Origin: Caenorhabditis remanei
Lineage: Eukaryota; Nematoda; Chromadorea; Rhabditida; Rhabditidae
Length of the DNA stretch: 64,000 nt
Assembly (NCBI RefSeq): GCF_010183535.1
Contig: NC_071332.1
Span: 15,314,001 to 15,378,000 of the forward strand
Direction: 5' to 3'
Shown one piece after another: positions 11,354 to 22,103 of this stretch (position 1 is the stretch's first letter; the number at the start of each line of letters is the position of its first letter). The notes beneath the pieces are model-generated. The model worked only from the letters and a program-made list of their open reading frames with translations, made no database searches and was not told the origin of the DNA. Both the position numbers and the translations under genes were made by a program.

Positions 11354-13415
11354 ATGAATAACGAGACAATAAATGGAGATATTCGTTATATCAACTATCG
11401 ATTCGATCTGTTCACTATTCCTGTGTTAACAACTTGTCTTCCTCTGGCTTATTTGATACCCACTATTTTTGTTATTATCAAAATATTTCGGGTTTACGTG
11501 GATAGCGTTGTGATAAAGAAGAATAATGCTATCAATCCACATGTCTTCTTTGTGATTGTCCTTCAATTGACTTTGGTAAGTGAGAAAGTTTCGAACCGGA
11601 CGTTTCAAAACTGGGTATTTTTTGGTTTCACAATCTTTGATGACGAATCTGGAAGTGCCTTTAGTTTCGAGAAGTCTGGTTTCGAAAAGTCTCAGAGCCA
11701 AAGAATTCGAAAAAGAACTTCCGCTCCACAGAACGACAAAGTCTTACTAGGGAAGTCTTTGGAGACACGGCGTTGAAACGATCTATAAATTTGGTTGAAG
11801 GTACTTTCCACTACGGGGTGTTCATTTCTGCTTTCAAAACCTGCTAAATGTTTCAGCGAGCCGAATTATGAGCTCTCTAACTTTAAGCTTTTTCACATGG
11901 AATTCCTAATAGGCAGGGTTGGGAAATCCCGGGCCGGGCCGGGCTGACAAAAAATTCTTCCGGCCCGGCCCGGCCCGGTCGGCCCGGATTCAAAAAATGA
12001 GCAGCATTTTTTCACAAATTTTTGCAAAATTTTCATTTAAAAAAAGTCAAAGTTCTCAAAATTTTTCGTACGCTAAGTCTTTTACCGATATTCTAAAACA
12101 CAGTCGAAAAATCCACTTTTTTGCAAAAAAAATCAAAAAATAATTCAAGATTTTTTCAAAAAATTTCAAATTTCTACAGGAGTCGAGCCGACCGGGTCGG
12201 GCCGAGAAAAATTTTTCAGTCGGCCCGGCCCGGAATTTCCCAACCCTGCTAATAGGATAATAGTATACGCAAAATGTTATCATTTTTGCAACATACGCGC
12301 GGTGGCGTATATGCAGCCGATCGGAATTCTATGTGAAAATGCTCAACCACATGAAACGTTTGAGAGCTCATAACTCGGCTTGCAGAGACATTTAGCCGGT
12401 TTTGATGGCAGAAATCGACTCCACGTAGTCGAAAGTACCTATTACCAAATTTATAGATCGTTTGAAAGTCGCGTCTCCAAAGAGTTCCTTTGTTAGAACT
12501 CAACCAAAACCTTTCAGAGCTTTTTCTACATGCTCGCCGACTATTCAACAATTCGAATCCCTGCAACCGGTATTATCACATCCTGGTGTGCCTCTGTACA
12601 GCCCAACCATTTCCTGAAAATTCTCTATTTTTCATCTGTCTATTTCAACTATACCGCAATGATGATGCCTAGCCTGTTATCCGTTCTGCGAGTGATTCCT
12701 GTTTATAATCCGATCAATCTTGATTCGGTATCCAAACTATTTGGTAATAAATAAAAAATAAAAATTTCAGATTTGCCAAAAAATAGTCCGCGTTTCCATT
12801 CCAATTATTGTCCTGTACCCATTTCTTTTCTGTTCCCCATTGATACCGGCTATTGGGGATTGTCGACAACTGTTAGGAACGTATCAGTTTGGACAGATCT
12901 ATTTCTATTGGACAGGCTCATGGTTCGGTGTAAGTTCTACTTTAGAACAAAGTTAAAACTAGATTCCAATTAAAAAATTTTTAAGTGGCGCATGGCTGAA
13001 ACTTTAATTCTAAACTCCATCTTCTGGCTGGCAACCTGTCTAATTTCCAACTTGATTCTTTACAAAAAAATCAAGAAGCTTCAAATAAAACGAGAGAGTG
13101 CCAAGCTTCGAAAAGCGGAACGGTCACTAACCCTCATCACAATTTCAATGTTCCCAGCTTATATCACTAACTTTGTACTTGTGGTGAGACTCTTCTAGAA
13201 GAAGTCAAATCATAAACCTCGAATTTCAGTTCGTCTTCATCTTCTGGCCCACTGCATCTGCCTACTTCCTAGCACTGCGGCCTTATGGAAGTGACTGTGA
13301 CTTTGTATTCGTTCCCTGGATATTCTACATGACTCATCCTATTTTCAAACAACAGAAAGTGACGCCGTTGGGAGCACAAAGAGTGGTGTTAGAGAGGACG
13401 AACACGATAGTTTGA
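11354..13415 (+). CDS. Serpentine receptor class U (sru), copy A
   Basis: Exons 11354-11575, 12518-12727, 12771-12929, 12986-13183 and 13230-13415 give 324 codons plus stop. The protein has about seven membrane segments. Family hallmarks are the N-terminal NGDIRYINYRFD, the GIITSWCAS block near residue 90 and the C-terminal LRPYGSDCDFVFVPWIFYMT. Intron 1 is 942 bases because it holds two nested foldback repeats. Intron 3 ends with an AAG acceptor instead of CAG, exactly as in copy D. Sru proteins are predicted chemosensory GPCR-like receptors; the ligand is not known. Confidence 0.92.
11752..12492. repeat. Outer foldback repeat inside sru copy A intron 1
   Basis: The left arm at about 11752-11905 and right arm at about 12313-12492 are reverse complements. 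Matched blocks include ATCTATAAATTTGGT with its complement ACCAAATTTATAGAT, and GAGCTCTC near 11870 with GAGAGCTC near 12363. A second palindrome (11913-12249) sits in the centre. The element is wholly intronic and on its own lengthens the intron about fifteen-fold relative to copy A's short introns. Confidence 0.75.
11913..12249. repeat. Inner GGCCCGG-type foldback repeat nested in the larger one
   Basis: The ends are GCAGGGTTGGGAAAT at 11913 and its near-perfect complement ending at 12249. Both ends continue into GGCCCGG-type runs, with an A/T-rich centre. It shares this core with 7395-7650 and 61483-61675. Confidence 0.75.
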
Positions 13416-14551
13416 GCTCTTGAGTATGAATTTTCTTAATAAACGGGTTGTGAATTTTATTTTTTAAATTTTCAAAACAGGTCTCTGAGAAAAGAATTAT
13501 CCTATGACAAAGAGAATCAAGTTCATCCTGATTAGTCAATTCCTGTCTACCTTTTCTAGACTTCCGCGTTCCACCTAATAACTGTGTTATGGTTAGAGCT
13601 GCAGCTACAGTACACCATGTCTGTTCGTTCTGTGAACTCTCAAAGCTTCTGCATCACTTTTAAAGCAATTCGAACGATTGAAGAATAAGATCACGTTTTA
13701 CGAAAAAAATAAAGAGGGGTTTTAACGAAGTCGCCACCGTTTTCCCAGACTCGAATTCACAGTTATCATGCAATAGTTTTTGAATTCAAAATATTTCAGG
13801 CTGCATTTTTCCATGCAACTTCAGACGGTCTTCTTCCATTGACCTTGTTTCATGCAACTACCAAAGATACCGTAATCGATGGATATTACGTTAAGAAAGA
13901 AACTGGAGTAATTTCTTAGATTAGTACGGTCATGTTGGATGAGACTGTATTCCCAAACCCTTATTCCTTCAATCCATATATATATCAGAGTTGTACGGAA
14001 TGCCATTTTTCAGTTTCCGGAATCCGGAATCCGGAACCGGAATGAGATTTTAGTTTTTCCTGAATACGGAATCCGGAACCGGAATCGGAATGAAAATTTC
14101 ATTTTCCGGAATCTGGAACAGGAACCGGAATTCCGGCATCCGGAATTTCCGGAATCCGGATTCCGGACAACTATGATAGATATATTGATGAAAGTGAACA
14201 ACTGAAGGTGAAGGACTCGCTTGAATGGATCTATTTCTTTATGTTGCTATTTTTTCAATCGTTATCAGGTGTCTTTTGAAATCATAATATTAAAATCACT
14301 TGGTAGTTTTAGGTTTCCTCATCTTCTTCGAGATCTCCGCCACATTGAGACAAAGAAGATGATGTATTTTTTCATATACGTGAGCCAAAAGCCAGTTCGA
14401 TCAGAAAAACGACCAAACTTTGGCCAAAACGAAAACATTGAAGTAAATTATAGTGCGATTAGTCTAGGTGTGCACGTACATATCAGCTCACAATTTTCTC
14501 CAAGTTTTCTGTTTTGTTCACATCTAACTTTTCCGTTTTCATCTTTATATT
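13416..14551. other. Intergenic stretch between sru copies A and B
   Basis: No gene is supported. It contains the CCGGAAT-rich simple repeat at 14009-14167; the rest is unremarkable A/T-rich sequence. Confidence 0.5.
14009..14167. repeat. CCGGAAT-rich degenerate tandem repeat
   Basis: The segment is built of irregular CCGGAAT and GGAACCGGAAT units, many overlapping their own reverse complement (ATTCCGG), so it can fold on itself. About a dozen units are recognisable. Confidence 0.75.
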
Positions 14552-15716
14552 ATGAACAATGTATCGATTCAAGGAGATATTCGTTATATAAACTTCGAAT
14601 TCGATCCGTTCACGATTCCAGTTCTTGCTGCATTTGCTCCAATAATCTATGTGATTCCTACTGTTTTCATAGTGATAAAAATAATTAAAGTGTATGTTCG
14701 ATGCTTGATAAGGAAGAAACAAGAATTAATTAATCCACATGTGTTTTCAATCATCGTGCTCTCTCAGTTTTTGGTGAGCTATCTATTGGAATGGAGCAGG
14801 TTCTAATCTCTCTAATGTTCTTTTTTTTTCAAACTAAAACTAGAATTTTCGACTGCATTTCCAGAGTTTCTGCTACATGCTCGCCGACTATTCAACTATC
14901 CGTCTCCCATCTACAGGAATCATGACTTCATGGTGTGCTTCCGGACAACCAAGTCATTTTCTGAAAGTCCTTTTCATGCTCTCAGTTTATTTCAATTACA
15001 CATCCATGCTTTTCCCATTTTTACTGTCAATACTAAGATTGATCCCTTTGTACCGCCCATTCAATCATGAGAAAGTACAGTACACCTGTTGATTGAATAA
15101 AACCTATTCTGTTTCAGCTATCGGGTCGAATCGTTAGTATCTCCACACCTCTCATTTTCCTGTACCCATTTCTATTCTGTTTCCCACTATTCCCTGCACT
15201 TGGGACTTGTCTTCAACTCAAAGGGGATTATCACTTTGGAGCTATCTTCATTTTCTATGATCGATCTTGGTTTAATGTAAGCAAAGTATCTTTTTGAGTG
15301 TCTGTTATCAAATATAATTTCAGATAAAACAAGCAAATACTCTATTTTTAAATGTCATAGCATGGTTTTTCATCAGTACAGTAACCAATACAATGCTCTA
15401 TCTGAAACTGAGGAAATTAAGAAATAAGAGAAGAAGTTTGAAGTTGCAACGAGCAGAGTTTTCATTGTCTGTGACCACTCTCTCCATGTTATCCGCGTAT
15501 ATTACTAATTTGGCATTTGTGGCAGCCTTTATATTTCTGCCGGGTAGCTCCGCATACCTGGTAGCCCTCCGACCGTATGGAAATGACTGTGACTTCGTTT
15601 CTGTTCCATGGATTTTCTATCTTACTCATCCCATATTTAAACAACAGAAAGTGTTGCCAACAGAAGAAGTACGACAAAAATGGGCTGCAGTTGTTTTAAT
15701 GAAAATTTCTTCTTGA
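14552..15716 (+). CDS. Serpentine receptor class U (sru), copy B, lacking intron 4
   Basis: Exons 14552-14773, 14865-15074, 15118-15276 and 15324-15716 give 327 codons plus stop. The first three exons have exactly the lengths of copies A, C and D (222, 210, 159). The last is continuous where the other three have an intron, so intron 4 has been precisely removed. Hallmarks: NVSIQGDIRYINFEFD at the N-terminus, GIMTSWCAS, and LRPYGNDCDFVSVPWIFYLT near the C-terminus. Predicted seven-pass chemoreceptor. Confidence 0.92.
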
Positions 15717-15762
15717 ATTGTTCTCTCAATTAATATAATGTCAAACGGTTCAACCTCTCTAA

Positions 15763-16105
15763 CTAGGAAAGGTCGTGGAGCCAGTCTAGAGTTATGGGAC
15801 GTGGCCTATATCGTTGGAAAGCTAAATATATATTCAGATTTTGCCCTCGAGGTCTAGTATTCGAGAAAAAGGAGGCCAACGTTTGGACCCCTGGCAAGTC
15901 ATTACCTTCCTGACGTGTGAAAAATATCGGCAGCGTGCAAGGGGTCCCAACTTTGGCCTTGTTTTTCTTGAATATCAGGCTTTGAGGGCAAAAACTGAAT
16001 ATATATTTGAATATATACTGAATATATATAGCGTTTTCCCAGATTTACAATGATATAGGTTACGTCTCATGACTCCAGACTGACTCCATGACCTTTCTTA
16101 GTAAG
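15763..16105. repeat. Foldback repeat with TACTAGGAAAGGTC-type ends, copy 1
   Basis: The ends AACTAGGAAAGGTC (left) and GACCTTTCTTAGT (right) are complementary. Internal blocks GTTATGGGACGTGGCCTATATC and GATATAGGTTACGTC also pair. Copy 2 at 38167-38552 shares the same end and internal sequences. Typical MITE-like palindrome with no open frame. Confidence 0.75.
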
Positions 16106-16475
16106 TTTCGTATTCTCAACATTTCTATTCACTTATTAGTCTTCTTTCTTTTGTAGTTATCATTTTGTAAATTGCCTTTGGTTATATCAGTAGATATCTG
16201 TCCTCCCTCGAACCAAAATAAATATTTATTCCAAAAAAAAAAGAGCTGTTGGCGCACCAGACGATTTTTAAACTCTCTGGTCTCTTTGTAGTCAGGTTCA
16301 AAACGCCCCATCTAAAGTTTGTGACACCCTTTCCGCTTCCCTCTCGTACGCGGAAAAGAAACTCAATCTCGGTTGCAAACTAATTATATGTGATAATCGA
16401 GATACTACGGCTGACCACTTTTTGCCATTTTCCAGTTAGTCATAACTTTATTCACTCGTCTCACTAGTCCAGAGA

Positions 16476-17753
16476 ATGAATGATATTACAATACATGGTG
16501 ATCCTGCTTATATCAATTACAAGTTTGATCCATTCACAATTCCCGTACTGGCTGCATGCATTCCACTGGCATATTTGGTGCCAACTGTGTATATTGTAGT
16601 GAAAATTATCAGAGTTTATGTTCAAAATTTGTTGGGCAAACGAGACGAACGGATTAATCCACATGTCTTCTCAGTTATTTCACTTCATTTAGTCCTGGTA
16701 AGTTGCTTCTATAAGTTTCCAAAACTCTTATTTTGTTTCAGGGTATATTCTATTTGCTCACTGACTACTCCACAATCCGAATTCCTGCAACTGGTCTAAT
16801 CACCTCCTGGTGTGCTTCCCAACAACCCAATCATGGACTCAAAATTCTTTTTTTGTTGTCCGTTTATTTCAATTATACAGCTATGTTGTTTCCAACACTG
16901 ATTTCAGTATTGAGATTGATTCCCGTTTATTATCCGGTTAAAGTTGATGAGGTAGGGGACACTTTAAGTGACAGTCCATGAGACAAGTTATTCCAGATAA
17001 GTGCAAAAATAGTTCGTATCTCAACTCCTCTTATCTTCATTTACCCGTTTCTGTTCTGCTTCACTTTGATACCAGCTCTTGGTGATTGCCGGCAACTTTT
17101 GGGTACCTATCAGTTCGGAGGTATTTATTTCTACTGGACCGGTGCATGGTATGAGGTAGGCTATAAGTCAAATTTCATACAATCACACAAGATTTTCAGA
17201 TCAAACAAGCCACTACTCTCCTTCTCAACTCGGTTGTCTGGCTTACCGCATCTACCGTAGCCAACATTGTCCTCTACAAGAAATTGCATAAAATGAGGAA
17301 TAAAAGGGAGAGCACCAAACTACAAAGAGCTGAGCACTCGCTCACTTTAATCACGTTTTCAATGTTTCCGGCGTATATAACTAATTTTGCGTTTGTGGTC
17401 AGTTTCTGATAATTTTGGACCACCTAGTCAAGTATCCAAATCGGGGAAACCTGATCCAATTTTTGTCTCGATTAGAGATTTTTGCCTCCGATTCGGTCGG
17501 CGTTGGGTCCTTGCCGGATCATTGGGATCTAAGAGATTTCAGTTAAATTAAGCAAAAATATTTTCAGTTCGCCTTCCTCCTCTCGCCCACATCATCTGCA
17601 TATCTAATCGCTTTGAGACCCTACGGAAGTGACGTGGAATTCGTCTTCGTTTCGTGGATCTTCTACCTGACTCATCCGATATTCAAAGTACAGAGAACAT
17701 CACCGAAGGGCACCGAGGCAACAAGAGTCCACATGAGTCAGATAACATTTTGA
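16476..17753 (+). CDS. Serpentine receptor class U (sru), copy C
   Basis: Exons 16476-16697, 16742-16951, 16997-17155, 17200-17397 and 17568-17753 give 324 codons plus stop, with the same exon sizes as copy A. Hallmarks: DITIHGDPAYINYKFD, GLITSWCAS, and LRPYGSDVEFVFVSWIFYLT, in which the usual CDF is changed to VEF. Intron 4 has a GTCAGT donor. Predicted seven-pass membrane chemoreceptor. Confidence 0.92.
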
Positions 17754-18065
17754 TTTTTTTCGTTAAATTATGAATGAGGAAGTATTTTGTCTGATCTGTC
17801 TTATAATTATAATCCCCCTTGGAGTAACTCGCCCCATCTTGAAAATTTTGTGACTTGTTTGATCTTTGTGTTTTCTGTTTACAAAATAAACGATAAAGGT
17901 TACTATACCATTGAGTGTTTAGTGCTTTAACACGAGAATTCGAAAAGTAATAATTATGCACTCTCGATCTTATAATTTCTCCAGTTTCGTTTCTCGTTTA
18001 CTCCTTTTGCAGCTTTTTCTGTCTTACATTTCATTTCAAATTCCTTTCAAACATTTCAAAGCGAC

Positions 18066-19497
18066 ATGAACAACATTTCGATAAACGGAGACCCAGCTTA
18101 TCTGAACTACAAATTTGATCCGTATACTATTCCAACACTGGCTGCTATCATTCCACTGTTCTATGTGACTCCAACGATAGTGATTGTGGGAAAGATATTG
18201 AAAGTTTATTTTCGGAATTTGTTCTGGAAGAAAGATGAAGCAATCAATCCGCATGTGTTCACTCTAATTGTGATTCAATTGGTTATGGTAAGAGTTGGGA
18301 GAGTGCGGGTTACAGTATGCACACTAGGTTGACATCGAAGACTTTATGTATGACTGGCCAATGACACGGACGGGAGAATTGAAGAATAGGTGTTGCCGTA
18401 GGTTTGTGAAACTACACGTTTCATGTGCTGTAGTTGAAAGTGTATAGTCTGAAAATGTATCAGAAAGTTGATTTCTTTCTGAGAACCTCCAGTAAGCATC
18501 ATAGTTGCTGCGACTATAGTGAGACCATGTCAATTCCTTAGACGACCAAATGTCTAATATGAAAGCTGGCTAAAATAAACACTCATCCAACTTATTCAGA
18601 GTTTCTTCTATATGTCCACCGACTATACCACTATCCGAATTCCGTCCACTGGGATCATCACTAACTGGTGTGCTTCTGTACAACCTAATCACTTCATCAA
18701 AACCCTCTTCCTTCTATCCGGATATTTTAATTACACAGCCATGTTGTTCCCATTTGTACTTTCCTTGTTGAGACTTATTCCTGTTTATTATCCAGTTCGA
18801 GTTGATGAGGTATACCCTAATTATCGATTTTCAGATCTTTTGAAATTTTTGAATTCCAGATCTGCGCCAAGGTTGTCCGCATCTCTGTTCCCTTTATATT
18901 CATCTATCCTCTTTTATTTTGTTTCCCTTTGATACCCGCTCTTGGAGACTGTCGTCCACTTCTGGGAACATATCAGTTTGGTGCGATCTACTTTCACTGG
19001 AGAGGCTCGTGGTTTGGTGTAAGTTCTACTTAGAGAACAAAGTTAAAAATAGATTCTAATTCTTAAAATTTTAAGTGGCGCCTGGCTGAAACTCTCATTT
19101 TGAACTCATTCTTCTGGTTGTCTGGATGCATGATTGCAAATTTTCTTCTATACAAAAACTTGAAACAACTACAACACACAAGGGAGAGCATTAAAATAAA
19201 GAAGGCCGAACGTTCCCTGACACTCATCACTATTTCAATGTTCCCGGCGTATATTACTAATTTGGCGCTCTTGGTATAATCACAAAACAGTATTAAACTT
19301 TAAAAATTAATTTTTAGTTCGTCTTCATCTTCTGGCCAACTGCATCTGCCTACCTGCTAGCACTGCGACCCTATGGAAGTGACTGTGACTTTGTTGTTGT
19401 CCCTTGGATCTTCTACATGACACATCCAATTTTTAAAACAAAAAGATTGATTCCAACGGATGCAGTGAGAGTTCATGTGACTAATTCGAGTCTTTGA
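18066..19497 (+). CDS. Serpentine receptor class U (sru), copy D
   Basis: Exons 18066-18287, 18600-18809, 18860-19018, 19076-19273 and 19318-19497 give 322 codons plus stop. Hallmarks: NISINGDPAYLNYKFD, GIITNWCAS and LRPYGSDCDFVVVPWIFYMT. Intron 3 is nearly identical to intron 3 of copy A, including the AAG acceptor, and the following exons are also closest to A. Its 3' end faces the minus-strand gene at 19819-20746. Predicted chemoreceptor. Confidence 0.92.
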
Positions 19498-19818
19498 ATG
19501 CGTACTTCGTATAAATTCTCTACCGGTTTGAATTCTTCTCCTTTTACAAAAAACTTTACTTCATTTATCATTTGTAATTGATTATTTTTAAACAGAGAAC
19601 AATTATGTATTGATAAGCAAAAAAGAGGTGAGTGGAATGTATGGGGAAACCAGAAAAAAAAATTCCGAAAAATCTCTGGATGATTGATTTCATATGAGGT
19701 ATGAGAATAAGAGGACAACTTTTAATATTTGATAACGAATGCAGTGAAAAAACAATTAGAAAAAGACAAGTTTTCTTTTGAAAGAACACTCGAAACATAA
19801 TCATCATACTGACCGGAA

Positions 19819-20746
19819 TCATATCTTCCATATCTTCTGAATCGGCCAATATGTATCCTTTGGATTCGCAAATGTAATAACAATTTTTGATACTCTGTCA
19901 ACGAAAAGCATAACAGAATGAAGACACAACAAAGCAGCCTTGGCAGAATAATTTTCTTTTTCGTTTTGCGCATATCTAAAAGCTAGTCCAGTCCAAGCAG
20001 AAAATAAGCACACTGCAATAAAGACCGTTTCCTGAAAGAATATAATTGTTCCATGACTATTGAAAACTGAAACTTGTTGAGCCGTAATTCAGAAAACCAA
20101 GAATTCTCTAAATGAACGTTTCAGAAAACTTCAAAACAAACCCAAACGCATTCTTTCTTATCCAATACACGAGATTTTTCTTTTAGAGACATAATTCGTT
20201 GCTTATATCCTCTTTTCACATTTTGGTTTTTTGCAGAAAATTCTGCTCTGAAAAAGTTTATACATTGAAGTTTCGATAGAAACGATACTCACTCGATTCT
20301 TCGTCGTTCAAAAAATAGGTTTATGAGTATAAGTGCAGCCACGAAACCATAAATATAACAAAGGCGGCATTGTTGCAAAAAACTGTTTAACTCCAGAAAT
20401 CTTATGGTCCAGCAAAAAAACATCACCATCATCATGATTGTCGTTAGAATTTTCTGTAAATGAAATTGTATGAAATGAGTAGAGCAAAATTTAAAACAAA
20501 AATCAAAATTAAACAAGAATACACCTCTATGAAAAGAAACAAGCCATTTTCAACTTGGTCATTCTTTAAAATATTAGATCTCCCTGATTTCAAAAACCAT
20601 ATATTAAAAAAACTTACAAACGAGTTATAACTTATTGCTTTATCTGCAGTCCTTTCTCGTCGATATTTCCATTCAAGAACAATATCGTTTTCCAGCGGAA
20701 TGTTGAATACGCCGCTTTGGTGTTTTGTTGAAGCCGAATCAGGCAT
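19819..20746 (-). CDS. Small multi-pass membrane protein, family not recognised
   Basis: Exons on the minus strand are 20525-20746, 20293-20453, 20142-20247 and 19819-20031, giving 233 codons plus stop. Frame is kept across all three introns, which supports a real gene. Hydrophobic segments: KILTTIMMMVMFFCW and YIYGFVAALILINLFF in exon 2, TVFIAVCLFSAWTGLAF in exon 4, and a weaker one around LLCLHSVMLFV. Exon 3 is lysine-rich (KEKSRVLDKKE) and probably a loop. The start MPDSAS is chosen because ATTTCAG lies 10 bases upstream, suiting trans-splicing. Function unknown. Confidence 0.6.
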
Positions 20747-20887
20747 GTTTTTCTGACTGAAATTGTTACTGTGAAGTAGGTTAAAAGATGATGCAGGGAT
20801 ATATACGATACAAAAGAGAGAGAGAGAGGAAACCGAAAAGGTCAAATCCAAGAGGGGGCCTTCTCAAAGCACTGAGTAGGTGAGTGA

Positions 20888-21080
20888 GTGGAGAGCGAGA
20901 AATAAAAGGAATGGACGGTCCGTTCAATGTGGTCACAAGGTTGACATCAGCAGAAAAGAAGGTGTGTTCCTTGCTGTTGAGTTCCCCTTCATACGGATAA
21001 TAATCTAGTGACCGAGGCCTCTATTTACATTGGACGGACTTTCCATTCCTTTGGATTCCCGCTCTCTCGCTCTCACTCAT
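20888..21080. repeat. Short foldback repeat
   Basis: GAGAGCGAGAA...GGAATGGACGGTCCGTTCAATG at about 20890-20931 pairs with CATTGGACGGACTTTCCATTCC...TCTCTCGCTCTC at about 21028-21077. No open frame. Confidence 0.65.
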
Positions 21081-22103
21081 ACAGAGAGAGGGTCTGCAAT
21101 CGATCAAGTTATTTGATATTCGTAGTTTTTAACTGGAAAATCAAATCTTTCGACTGAAATACAATTCTTATTCTATAGAAACCATGTTTGTTATTTTCTG
21201 GTAGACCGAAACTGCTGTATTCAGTGTTTGTGGAAGACCTCCAGGTCTAGGAGATTCCCAGATATGACGTGGCTAACGGACACGTTGAGTCTCGGAGACC
21301 TTAAAGATTTATATTGTGTGCGTAAACCGAGATTGACGACGTAGCAAACAGCTGCTGTCTACTGAGACAGTGGGACTGTTCAATGCTTGTTGAGGGCTCT
21401 TGCTCGTCTAATTGGAGAAAGAGACCATGAATTGATGACCACAAGATTCACAAAAAATATAATTTTTCCGTGTCTTTATAGGAGCGGCTCCATTATCATT
21501 AGACCGCACTGGACCTATCATTAGATTATCATTAAACCGCACTGGAATTTCCGGTTTCGAAACGTCTCGGAGCGTAAAATACAGATAGCATATTTTCAGT
21601 CAAGATCCACATTCATGTCTACTAAACAAAATTTTGAAGGCTATAATCAAAATCTTGTACGCTTATCTCCATTTTTAATGTAAGTAACTAATAGTCGAAA
21701 TTCACCAAAATTAGCAAATTGATTTCCTCTCCATATAAAAAATGTTACTTCATTAATCGTTTGAAGTTTCAAATGGAGAACAATTATATAAGCAAAAAAA
21801 AGTGAGTTTAATTTTTGGGGAACAAGTAATTGAACATTCATTTATTCACACAATTCATCAAAATAGCGTCCGAAAAAACGCTGGATGATTGATTGTTTTG
21901 TTTGATCTGACAATTTTCTTTGCCTATTGTTTAAATGAAATAATTTCAAACTCGACCTTGAGACAGTTTGATGTAAAAAACTGTGAAAGGACAACTTTAT
22001 TAAAATGATAATTGTGTAAAATAAGACATTTACTTATGTATAAGGAATCCAATTGTCTACTCCTCTGAAAAAACCATCTTTCAGTTGAAACATAATATTT
22101 TCT
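21081..22103. other. Intergenic stretch with a duplicated block
   Basis: No complete gene is supported. A block at about 21690-21985 resembles 19530-19715, downstream of the small membrane-protein gene: GAGAACAATTAT, AAGCAAAAAA and CTGGATGATTGATT occur in the same order in both. Confidence 0.45.

Noticed and set aside
20569..20625. Additional intron in exon 1 of the small membrane-protein gene
   Set aside because: The GTAAGT...ATCAG segment is only 34 bases, below usual Caenorhabditis intron size, and removing it brings an immediate stop.
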